Source of the DNA: Spisula solida
Lineage: Eukaryota; Mollusca; Bivalvia; Venerida; Mactridae
Direction of reading: 5' to 3'
DNA: 64,000 nucleotides
Assembly: GCA_947247005.1 (NCBI GenBank)
Contig: OX365945.1
Location: forward strand, 34,030,551-34,094,550
Shown here: in pieces, positions 1 through 10,439 of the stretch
How positions within the stretch are numbered: position 1 is the stretch's first letter
Layout: each line of letters starts with the position of its first letter
Program-made: the position numbers and the translations under genes
Notes under the pieces: model-generated
Seen by the model: only the letters and a program-made list of their open reading frames with translations
Databases searched by the model: none
Told to the model about the DNA's origin: nothing

Positions 1-51
1 TGGAGAGGAAACAAGCAATATTTCATTAAAGACCCGATTGCCTAGTTATGA

Positions 52-3000
52 TTATCCTTGAATCTCCATAGGAAACACAAAACATAGCAGTTGGTTTTCA
101 TTCTTATCCACCAATTCCCACTTTACTGCAAGTTTGATCTGTAAATAAATTAAATAAAACATACATCAGTCATGAGTTTAATACTGTATAATCACTTATC
201 TTCTTTGACATTGGATTTTGGTAAAATGCCATTTTTTTAGGGTCTAAATTCGTCAATTAAAAACATTGTCATCTTGTCTTGTTGATGTGTAGTTCAACTT
301 GGTTAGTTTGGTAACTTATGACTTAATGTCGAATTATTTTTCTGCATGCAGCTTTGCCTTTATTAATATACTGATTTGATTTGATATATGGAAAATGTAT
401 GAATGTCCTGTTTGTATAGTCTGTACATATTATTATCCTGGTCCTCGACTTTCATGCATGAATATACTACAAACTTCTTGTGTGGAATATATCAATTTCC
501 AGCAGAAAGTTGTGCCTTGTGATACAGTATGTTTTGTTAGTCCCCTACCGGTTTTTGACTAGTCAGTTCGGTCTGTTCGTCCGTCAAAAAATCTGGATCC
601 TGACATAACTGAAACAGTTTCCAAGCTAGCTTTATGAAACTTGGTATGTGTATAGGGGCAAAAAGGTAAATATTTTGATTCTGACAAAAATTGTGGTTGC
701 TATGGCAACAGAAACATTGAAAATGGCTTCAAACTGGGGGACTTCTGTATTGCTTGAAATTCTTAATGACTTGTTCATACTCGTAATCCTGATAGCTTAT
801 TAGCCAAAGATAAATTATATGAATAAGAAATCAACTGTTAAATTGTGCTTTTAGAAACAAGAAGACCAGGTTAATTTGTTTGAACTATATATTGTTGTTG
901 ATAGTGCAATAAATGCGTATATATACTCCAGATGGCTTAGTTCTCCTTTTATTTTGTTGTTTAAACATTTTCATATTTAAAACAGGACCGGGAAGCCCAG
1001 TTATATACCATATCATGTGGTTGAGTTTGGGGCCACTGAGAGACAGAGCCGTAGCCTTGGTCCAGTGATTGTGGATTCCCTGTCACCACAGGTCAATGAG
1101 GTCATGCCTTTCCTTGAAAATTTGACACAATGTTGATTTTCCATCACACATGAAGAAGTTGCTTGTTCCTACTGGTAGTTGGGATACAGTCTAGGAAAAA
1201 TTGGTTAAGTGAATTGGTTGCCGTGTATGCATTGTAATTGAAGTCTTGAGAAAAGATAACTGAGAAACTGGAATGAACACACAAACACTGTCTAATACAT
1301 GTTCTGTCCAGTTAGGATAATAAAAGAGTGACGCAAATCCACTTTAAGTGTAAAACCAGTTGGATATTCAATGCTAACTAAAATACTATTCGCTTCTTAT
1401 AAGTTTGTTTTACCTGTTCAGACATTAGTTATAATCTTTTGTGTACACAAAAATAAAAACGTCACTCTCACATTATCCTAACTTCTGACATAGTACTTAC
1501 ATCTGGATAATTCTTTAATACAGGAAATATATTGACATATTTATGTGTCCCAGGTTGTAAGGGACAAGTCAGATTACATCCTTCACATCCATTGGCTTTA
1601 GGTAACTGATACGGTACAGGTATACCAGCAACTATACCAAACACTTTGGTTGTAATTCCATCCACTGAAACAAACACACAGGCATACATACACCTATCAT
1701 AATCAAAGGGACATTACTTTGTGTCTCCACGACAGCTCTATCTTTTGTGTGCGCAAAACAAATCAAAGGGCAATTTACTCCGTGTCTCAACGACAGCTCT
1801 ATCTTTTGTGTACGCAATACAATTCCAAGGGCCATTACTCCGTGTCTCAAAGACAGCTCTATCTTTCGTGTGCGCAAAACAAATCAAAGGGCAATTACTC
1901 CGTGTCTCCACGCCAGCTCTATCTTTCGTATATGCAATATAAATCAAAGGGCCATTACTCCATGACTACTTATCTTTCGTGTACGCAATATAAATCGAAG
2001 GGTAATTATTCTGTGTCTCCACGACAGCTATATTGTTTGTGTACACAATACAAAGGGCCATTACTTTGTGTCTCGCTATTTTTCGTGTTGTAATGATGTC
2101 AGTACTGTTTGCTATCTGTACAAGTTAGACAGAGAACTCAAACACGAGGTTATCTCATTTTGATGAGGACGGAGCTCTGAGACTAAATGAGTTAATGGAG
2201 TGTTTTGTATAGTCCGATCAGGAGGTCATAGTCTCATATATAGTACACTCCTTTAAGCACCACCTCTTCATTTAACTTGCTGTACTAGTACATAACTATG
2301 ATGCAATACTAAAATTACTTTAGAGCTGTCGTGGAGACTGGTGTTAATTGTCGCTAGAAGGATTACATCTCGGCAGCTATCGTTGATACAATAATTCATC
2401 TTGTTAAATTGTAAGTAAACTCTTGAGAGCGCGACAAAAAACTACTTATAGACTTAAAAGCACCGTGGTATTGACGTCAGAAAAGCATTCAAACGAACAG
2501 CACTGTTATTATAAAGTTGGCAGGCGTCTACATATTCAAAACTAATATTACTTTAACGTTTATACTTGAGGTATAATCATCCTCATTGACAGAAGAAAAC
2601 TTGCATAGTAAAAAAGGCAGGATACGTGTCTGAGATTCCTTGAATATTGATTGACAGACGTCTTCTATGCTAGTATTTGGAATGCACTGAACATGCAACG
2701 ATGAGCATACATAAGGATTGCATCAGTCACCGCTTCATACCCGTATGTTCCAAAGACTGCGTAAAATTTGTACCGATATCAACTTGCTTGTCTGAACTGT
2801 CATACACTTTTGATGTGGGGAGTCGAGAGTGCATCATTAATATACATGTACATCATACCCTTCCCAAAGAATATTTAAGGCGCTGTGGCAAGGTTGATTT
2901 TTGTGCTTTATCATATCTACAACCGAGGACCCAAAATCGAGGATCATTACAACAATAATGGCCAACATTTTAGTAGGGGAAAACTGCCTCGACATTCATA

Positions 3001-5910
3001 CTGACGAAAAATATGAACACCCATAGTGATTTAAAGTCGGCATACAGTGACTTAAGGCGCTGGGGAAAAGCGTATGCTGGGGTACCACAGCGCCTTCCGC
3101 CCCTGGGGAAGGGCCTGCATACAATGAAAATTCATATATTATAATTATAAATTGTAGACCTTATTCCACAGCCGCCCTAAAATAAATTGGCATAATGATA
3201 CAATATAAAAGATGATAAAAGTATCGTACCTTGCTGGGTTGTATTGAAGTCAATAGTAACGGTTGCATTTGTTCCTTTCATGAAAACACACGGCAGGTTT
3301 TCACATGGCGACATATCCACATTGATCAGTGTGTTTGGACCTGAAATAAAATATATGTTTGAAACAGATACAAGTCTTCACCAGTTATTAGTGCGAACTG
3401 TCAAATAAATTCTTACAAACAGTAACGTTATTAGTCATAATAATCAAAAGTAACTTTTCTTGTGGTCAATGACTGACTTTCGTCATTTCGATAGATCTTC
3501 TATTACCGTTGCAAGGCGACTGCGCACATATACCTTAAACTGCTCGACCGCGGTCTATTATTTCCAATTTAAATCTGCAAATTGAACTCACAGGTGGATG
3601 TTATCTAATTTCCGACACGTAAGATCGTATCTGCGTCTCATCCATAGCTAATAGGATGAATAGAACGTTCCGACCTTCTATAATAAAGCGCTAAAGCAAG
3701 CCGGTAACGTGTTTGACAGTCTAGCGGTCTACCAACTGCGCAATCTGGCTTATGGTTCAGAGCTACGTGGCTCTCTGAGGTTGCCCCTACGTAGTTGCTA
3801 CTTTGTAAAGGCCTACTCGTATTCACTTTGAATTTGTATGCAATAATTTGTGTAGCCGACTGAGGCCCACGTGGCAAGTAACAAAAATAGTTTGTCTCAT
3901 TTTCATTATCCCTTTTTATCACATCACTTGTGGTCCAGCATTGCCGTATTAAAGCCGTGCCGAAAATAGAGTGCTAAATACACGCGTTTTATTAAACAAA
4001 AATACATAAATCATTAAAATGGATAACAAATGTATATTAAATTTGATACATGTATAATTTTATGTCACATAAATGTAAATGCATTTATAAATATGTAGCC
4101 ATATCGCTGGTCAGGGTTCTGATCATGAATCAGAAATCATTTGAAATAAAATTACTACCGATAATGTTATCGTAGCTAAACAATCATCGCACACCATTTA
4201 ACACAGTGCACATGATCTAGTTACTGACACCATCCATGGTGAACTATATCTCACACTTTCTCGAGCCTCGATCACTCACGATCATCAAGACATCCGACAG
4301 TATTTCATTTATATAATTAATACACAATAAGTTGTTTTCCTTTTATTGTGGCTACGAACACATGTAACTGTATCATTGATAAAGAGTAAAATATATTTTA
4401 TTTTATTTTCTCTTTGTCAATGATACAGTTATCGGTGGCTACGAAACTTCCAAACAAAACAACAGTTGAACACAGACGGATTATTAAAATGGCCACACAA
4501 TATGGCTTATTTAGACACATTATTGCGTTCATTCCGTATTGTAGCCACCTAAAGTCATTTGTAAGAACGTCCGTTTGATCGGCGTTTTTTTATAAAGTCC
4601 AATATCAATATTGTTATGAAACTAGTCACATTTGCAAACGGTACTAGACAGGGTTATTTCAAAAGGAGTTATGGCCCTTTTAAATTTGATTACATTTTTT
4701 TGTACACTGTTTGTAGTTGCTGTTCTCTGAGAAATAAAACTGGTGTAACGCGGCCAATAATGAAAACCAATTTAATAGTATAATTAAAAGTAGCCAAATG
4801 ACTGCGCTACCATTCTGGGTCATACCTTAGGACAAAAAATCTGAAATTATATAAGCCTACATGAGAAATCTCACATTGTAACCATAAATTGTGAGACATG
4901 AGATACGGATACTATCTACAGGAAATGCAATCTTCATTTTATAGTAGAGTATGTCAATATTTTTATATGTGGGGAGTGTCTATAAAATTATGTATAAACG
5001 TCACTTGCACATACACTCGTACATAGTTTTAAAGAACACTTGAGGAGAAGGAGAAATAATGCACTAAAGGCCCCGTCACTTAAGGCCCTGTCATTTGTAA
5101 CCAAGTCTATTAAGGCAGTCTGACAAATAGAGTAATGTTGTGATTTCTGACAAATTCTGACCGAAACTGCTTGTAAATGTATTATGACCCTTTTCGTACG
5201 CCATACTCCATCACAAATTTGCAATTGTTAAAGAATTACAATGTATAAAGAATTTAAATTTGAGCGTAACTTTAAGATTTTCGTAAGTGCTTTGATAAAA
5301 CAGTGCCATGAAGACTACCATGTCACATTATCCTGACGGACACCGGTTAAGCTAGCGGTTACCTGGAACTAACTATACGTACGTACTGATCGTAAAAAGC
5401 GACGAAGATATACACGTGCCATTTTAACGACTTTGGCAGTGTCGCGGCCTGGGATCGAACCGGATATCTCTTACACCCAAAGTGGAAACTCTACCACTGC
5501 GCTATCGAGGCGCATTAGCATGAGAAGAATATAACTATTTATCAATTACCAGATGGTCCACATTTTACTGTACTTTCTATCATTTGGTATAACCAAGGTC
5601 AGATCAAAATTGTACATTTATTTAATTTGTCTGAATGGAAATTTGATAAAGTACAATGATAACGTAAGTAAATAATCAGCACGCGTAAAGTACAATTGAA
5701 CTTGAAAGATATAGGAAGACCGACAGATCGTACTGTTGACAAGTTATGACAATGGCTACTAGAAACGACTAGACAAAATCGACAAAATGTAATAAATCTC
5801 TTACCACAGTTGGTGTATTTGATTGGGTTTCCCACAGCATAATCCTGACAGAAATAAAATATTGGTAACAAAGTACATAAATATGTTGTGAAGAAGGCGA
5901 ACATCTTCAT
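52..5910 (-). CDS. NPC2: NPC2-like ML-domain sterol-binding protein, 4 exons
   Basis: Coding exons on the minus strand are 5910-5805, 3340-3230, 1664-1501 and 138-52, all with GT donors and AG acceptors. Intron phases are 1, 1, 0, giving 155 aa, close to the usual ~150 aa of NPC2. Residues 1-21 form a hydrophobic signal peptide (MKMFAFFTTYLCTLLP...). The ML-domain cysteine pattern is clear: C35 with C146 near the C-terminus, C48/C53 in SPCENLPC, and C99/C106 in NGCEGCNLTCP. C102 is an extra cysteine. N-glycosylation sequons lie at N60 (NAT), N68 (NTT) and N103 (NLT). The family binds sterols in the late endosome/lysosome lumen and hands them to NPC1; invertebrates have expanded secreted paralogues, so orthology to NPC2 itself is inferred. 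The 3' UTR runs off the left edge. Intron 3 carries a 60-bp minisatellite. Confidence 0.9.
1700..2090. repeat. ~60-bp minisatellite in NPC2-like intron 3
   Basis: About six diverged copies of a ~60-bp unit built around GACAGCTCTATCTTT and CAAAGGGC-ATTACTCCGTG. Overlapping ORFs in several frames on both strands here are products of the repeat and not genes. Confidence 0.85.
3650..3765 (-). repeat. possible tRNA-derived SINE fragment
   Basis: The minus strand contains an A-box-like GCGCAGTTGGTAGACCGC, but no convincing B box at the right distance. It is a degenerate SINE head at best, in NPC2-like intron 1. Confidence 0.3.
4351..4445. mobile_element. hAT-like MITE, copy 1, with 8-bp TSD
   Basis: A 79-bp element (4359-4437) starts CACATGTAACTGTATCATTG and ends with the near-inverse CAATGATACAGTTATCGGTG. 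It is flanked by the perfect 8-bp direct repeat GCTACGAA (4351-4358 and 4438-4445). The same termini recur at 9845-10431 and 40513-40649. An 8-bp duplication is typical of hAT transposition. Confidence 0.75.
5215..5306. mobile_element. partial MITE (CACTTACG family)
   Basis: A half copy, read as AATTTAAATTTGAGCGTAA through GTAAGTGCTTTGATAAAACAG. It matches the right half of the complete element at 42620-42852. It lies in NPC2-like intron 1. Confidence 0.6.
5441..5515 (-). repeat. tRNA-derived SINE head
   Basis: The minus strand shows A box TAGCGCAGTGGTAGAG and B box GGTTCGATCCC at tRNA spacing. The acceptor and T stems do not pair cleanly, so this is a tRNA-derived SINE head and not a working tRNA gene. 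Confidence 0.6.
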
Positions 5911-5968
5911 ACTTGAGTAGCAAGTTTATGTGCACTGTATGAAGTGATATCACGGGTCAATGACAGCT

Positions 5969-6001
5969 ACTGAACATCAACAAATAAGGCGGGTATTTAT
6001 A
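5969..6001 (-). promoter_or_regulatory. TATA box and initiator upstream of the NPC2-like gene
   Basis: On the minus strand TATAAATA reads from 6001 to 5994, and a TCAGT initiator-like word lies at 5973-5969. The putative +1 A (5971) is 30 nt downstream of the first T of the TATA box, the normal spacing. This would give a 5' UTR of about 60 nt before the ATG at 5910. The spacing is seen in the sequence; use as a promoter is inferred. Confidence 0.5.
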
Positions 6002-6065
6002 CACAGAAAAACACGCTAATCTCGAGCTGCCCGAGTGATCGCATGTTATCATACAACACGACAGC

Positions 6066-6125
6066 GATGGGACATCTCGCTAGAGCGGTAGCGCGTCACG
6101 GCCTCACATCACTCGAGTCCATATT
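6066..6125 (+). repeat. possible tRNA-like SINE fragment
   Basis: Contains CTAGAGCGGTAGCGCG (A-box-like) and ACTCGAGTCC (B-box-like) in the plus orientation, with no full cloverleaf. It lies just upstream of the NPC2-like promoter. Confidence 0.35.
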
Positions 6126-6477
6126 TTAGAGCAGCACAATTCCACATTTCACGTGATCCTAATACAATCATGTGTATTTTCCGGCGATAACCTTCTTAAC
6201 TCTCTTTAGCAGTTATAGTCCGAGCAAAATAACTTTGTTTTCGACCTTTAGGAAAAAGTCGTGTCATACAGGTCGTATGGTTATAAATATGTGTTTATAG
6301 TACATGATCGTACCAGCTAATGAAAACAAAGGACGAATACTGATATAGTTCAATTTTGAACTCCGAGCCATGACCTATCCGACTAGTGCATTTTGGCGGG
6401 TAGACTATCATTCATTACGCTCGGAGCGCATTTTTTAATGATATGATTCTTGCAGATATCCGTTTATAATCAGATTT

Positions 6478-6550
6478 CAGTTTAGTGCAGTCGGCAACGT
6501 TCAGAATTTCTAACCCTGAAGTTGGTGGTTCAATTCCCTGATTCGCTCAT
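6478..6550 (+). repeat. tRNA-derived SINE head
   Basis: Plus-strand A-box-like TTAGTGCAGTCGGC is followed at tRNA spacing by B box GGTTCAATTCC. Stems are imperfect. It is one of several tRNA-like remnants in the first 1.5 kb upstream of the NPC2-like gene. Confidence 0.5.
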
Positions 6551-6837
6551 TTTTTAAAGTCGTTGTTTTATGTTATTTGAAGAGATTGTCAGTTAAAGAT
6601 TTTGTTTATATTTTTAATTTATCCATTGAAAGGTGTCGATTCAATATATTTATCATTTTCATTCATTTCGATCGTTGGTGTATTTCGAGCTTACTGACAT
6701 CCTATATTCGGTTGATTAGCCTTCATAACGTTCTACAAATACATGAAACAAATATGGTTTGTCACATATACTAGTATTACACGGATTTTACAAGTTGTGT
6801 GCATTTAAAAAAATATAATAAAAATGAAAAACTAGTT

Positions 6838-6912
6838 TGGTGGGATTCGAACTCGCCCTGATCGGACAAAAGTTATTTTACAATGTATCAAGCGCTTTAC
6901 CGTTTCGACAAT
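6838..6912 (-). repeat. tRNA-derived SINE head
   Basis: The minus strand has A-box-like GAAACGGTAAAGCGCTTGA and B box GAGTTCGAATCCC, about 40 nt apart. The stem pairing is too poor for a functional tRNA. Confidence 0.5.
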
Positions 6913-6974
6913 ATTTGGCCTTAATTGTATTACTTATCGTACTGGTCAAACATATACCAACCTATGCCGACTGG

Positions 6975-7055
6975 TTTAAATGATGCGTTCGTACTTGGGA
7001 TTGCTAGACCGCCAGATGGCGCCGTTCAGTATAGGTTTGATCCCCACACGATTCT
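6975..7055 (+). repeat. possible tRNA-like SINE fragment
   Basis: A B-box-like AGGTTTGATCCCC lies downstream of a weak A-box-like stretch (GGATTGCTAGACCGC). It is degenerate. Confidence 0.3.
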
Positions 7056-7059
7056 CATT

Positions 7060-8262
7060 TTCGAGCTAACTTCGCGAAAAAAGCCCAAATGCCTTCATGC
7101 AGTACCTTGATTCATTTTGGCCAACTCTGATTCCAAAGAATTTGAAATCATCGCCGATTTGACATTACGCTATAGCAGATACCCCTCAGCTTCATTGTTT
7201 GTCCGTTTTTTTTGCGAAGGCTTTAAGCTAAACCATTGGACCACGTGATTCCAATTCACCATAGGATAACGCCCGTGGGAAGGCTAATGCCAGAATACAG
7301 ATATAAATCATTGAATAAAAATAAAGTGTACACTCTGCTACGATTTTGTAATCATTGAGACTTTTTGATTGTCCCTCATTGATGAACTTCATTCATGTTT
7401 TCGCCACATGGGCATCTAAGATTATTCCAACCAATGTCAGCTTGGATGTCAATCGTTTCATGTTTATTAAGTGAACCCGGTGACACATAAGGGGTTTGGT
7501 CGATAAAGCTACTATAAATAGTCAACTTTGTTTAAACAAAAGGTCCAAAATAGAAGAATATTTCTAAATATGAAATGTATTATCTTGAATTGATACAAAC
7601 AAAACCCTTAAATAACCGACAGCTTCTATATTGCTAACATAGTATCACTATGATTATTATATGTTATCTTTTATTAACCATGTTGTCGTAACAAGGCCGT
7701 AATCGACTTGAAACCCTTTCTGACACCGGAGGTTAGGTAACTTGGGTGAACAAAGTTTGAAATGTTCAAATTCAACAACAAATTCAACAACAATTGAAGT
7801 TGCGGGTGCAAAATCATACCGCACTCATGATCAAAATGAAGTTAGGACCTTCCTTTTATAGAAACATTTCCCAACTGATTAACTCCCCTTAGCCAAGTTT
7901 TCTCCTGTTGAAACAGATGAAATGGTATTTTGTCAACGCAAGATTGAACCTAAACCAACGTTGGACTTTGGAAATTTTTGACATGTGTCCCATTTCTTGA
8001 CGAAAATGATGTTTCTTGGCAATAGCGAGTTAACTCGTTATTTTCCTCATTTTTGTACCAATCAAGCATTTAATTATCAATATTGCTAATTGCAGTTACC
8101 TGAAAATGTTATTTCTATCAGTCATAAAATCAACAACAACATTTGTGCTTGCAAGAAATCACGATACTAAACTGAAAAATCCACCTCCATCCAAACATGA
8201 AACAGGTGATTTTCCTTATTGTGTATTACTTACTCTGAAATAATCAAGTGAGTTAAAATGAA
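7060..8262. other. intergenic stretch with no recognised feature
   Basis: AT-rich single-copy-looking DNA. I see no exon with splice signals, no ORF worth calling and no tandem repeat. Confidence 0.5.
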
Positions 8263-8769
8263 CAAAGACCTAAATATACAAAGATTGGAAAAATCTACCA
8301 AATCTCACAATATCTCGCAGCAGTTTTCTGAAATCTCGCGAAATCTCGTTTGTTCTAAATACCTTATATCACTGTTTTAATATACATAGGAAACAACTAA
8401 TAAGTTAATGCAATAGATTTATTATTCTGCTTTAAAATGATACCTAATTTATTGAACTCAATCAAGGAATAAAACAATAGACCTCAAAGAGCCAGACCTA
8501 CTCTCATTTTAATGGAAATTCCAATTTTATCAGAAAATACCCGATTTGCCTCATTCAAACAATTATTTTTTGAATTATATAAGAGATATAAAACAATAAG
8601 TAACATCATGCAGTAGAAGAAACTTAGCTCTTCAAAATGAGATATTGGTCATTAAAAACGGATGACGAACAAAAGAGTTATTGCAAAATATCAGAATCTG
8701 CTGCATGCTATTTTGCATTTTCTCTCCGTTTTCAATTAAGTGTCCAATTTGTGTATATTTAGGTCTTTG
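8263..8769. mobile_element. candidate ~0.5-kb TIR element
   Basis: The left end CAAAGACCTAAATATACAAA (from 8264) is the inverse of the right end TTTGTGTATATTTAGGTCTT (8748-8767). The interior is AT-rich and non-coding. No clear target duplication was found. Confidence 0.45.
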
Positions 8770-9222
8770 AAATGAAGTATGATAGCCCTTAACGCTGGCT
8801 AACTGGTGCATAAATCAAGTTTTTATATGTTTAAAAAAGAAGATTTTGGATTTTCTGACATAAAACATGTGTCCAAAAGTACATTTTCAGTCTGATAATA
8901 GTGCAATCCACGGGAAACTTTTTAATTGTACTTTTTAGATAGTAAGCAATTTCTTAATATAAAAGTAACGGAATAAATAAAGATTTTTTTAAATTTTTTT
9001 TTTCAAAAATGCGTTTTCCCAACATTTTTTCTGAATGGACTTAGGTATGCTTTTGCACACGTCCCTCCAATTTTCGGTTCGGTCGTCGAGGATGTTTGGA
9101 GTGTAATATTAGCGAGTCAACATCCGGTTATCGCAATTAGTCATACACGTTGATTGTACAGTATCCCAATAAGTCATAAAGCTCCCGGAAATCACAAATG
9201 CTTGTGATCGCAATAAGTCATA

Positions 9223-9288
9223 TAGTCTGGTTCCCGTCGTACCATAGTGTTTAGTACCATAGTGATATATGGGAGGTAAGCCAGACTA
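9223..9288. mobile_element. short hairpin insert (TAGTCTGGTTCCCG family)
   Basis: A 66-bp imperfect hairpin starts TAGTCTGGTTCCCG and ends AGCCAGACTA. It interrupts a stretch in which AATAAGTCATA is repeated four or more times (9155-9360). A cleaner copy is at 13067-13125. Confidence 0.45.
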
Positions 9289-9576
9289 TTAGTCATACAG
9301 GTCTAATTGGATAGTTCCCAATAAGTCATACAGTGTCTTTGCTCGCAATAAGTCATACAGGTTCAATTGCATAGTCCCCCAATAGGAAGACATCTTGATT
9401 TACAGCAGGACAATATTCAAGGGAAGATAATTCGTGCACGCAATCAATTATGAATATCACTTTGTTAACTCCCCTAGGAATGACACTCGGCGAAACTTTG
9501 GCATAACTGCCATTGTATTGCAAGCAATGGCCAATTATTGGAAATAAAATTATTCTATTCTATTCTAATGTTCTAG

Positions 9577-9790
9577 GTGTTGGATACCTTGCCGTGTCAT
9601 ATAAATGACGAAATAAAAATGGGGCCAGAAATTCCCATGCTAGACGCTCAGTATAAAAGAGAAATTCGCTTCTCTTCTCGCATAACTTCGTGGCGATAGA
9701 CAACATCAGGAATGAGGCGTCGAGATTGATTAATATAAGTTGGAAAAACTTGTTTTACAATCGACCTTAAATAAATTAGTATAATTAAAG
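9577..9790 (+). repeat. SINE body, copy 1
   Basis: The segment from GCTAGACGCTCAGTATAAAA to TCGACCTTAAATAAAT is the reverse complement, with divergence, of 13500-13360. The minus-strand copy has a tRNA-like head, which identifies the family as a tRNA-derived SINE. Confidence 0.55.
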
Positions 9791-9836
9791 TAACATAACT
9801 AGTTTACCATTTGTCTACCTATTTATTATTTACAAG

Positions 9837-10439
9837 GTATGTGCCACAGGTCACTGTATCATAATTAATTGAGTAAACAAAAAATGTTTTTTATAAAATT
9901 TATAATATCTTAGAAAGGTTTATAACACGTGAAATTGACCACACAGTCACTGAGGTGCAGTTTATTTTTAATCAACATTTCATTAATGTTGATGTTATTG
10001 TAAATATATTTACACAATCACAAACTAGAGACCTTCGTCTTTAATTTGATATCATTATTTTAAAAATCCATCAATAAATAAGAAAATTAACCGATAGGGC
10101 GTGAAATTACTTTCTTTTTTCTTGTTTAGAATTACATTGTCGTTTCTATTGAATGTACCCCAGTGATTGACTGGACACCGCGGCCGTGGTGTACATTTCA
10201 TGGTATAACCTTTTTACTAGTTGATCAATTTCGATGGGATTTTGCATGGATGCAGTTCTTATAACGCTGTTGTCTATGAATGTAATTACTATATGAAGAT
10301 ATCAAAAGCCAATTCTTGTTTTAATACCCTGAATATCTGATCACATTAGTACAAGTCCACTCTTCTAAGAGTATATGAATTTTATAAACAACGTTTTTTT
10401 TTTATCTTTATCGATGATACAGTTACCTGTGGTATGTAC
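9837..10439. mobile_element. hAT-like MITE, copy 2, with 8-bp TSD
   Basis: A 587-bp element (9845-10431) starts CACAGGTCACTGTATCAT and ends ATGATACAGTTACCTGTG. The 8-bp flanks are GTATGTGC (9837-9844) and GTATGTAC (10432-10439), one mismatch. The interior is AT-rich with no transposase. Confidence 0.7.

Noticed and set aside
2677..2958. 93-aa plus-strand ORF in the NPC2-like intron
   Set aside because: No family resemblance, no splice signals and antisense inside an intron; judged chance.
5441..7055. Functional tRNA genes
   Set aside because: A and B boxes are present, but acceptor and T stems do not pair well; better explained as tRNA-derived SINE heads.
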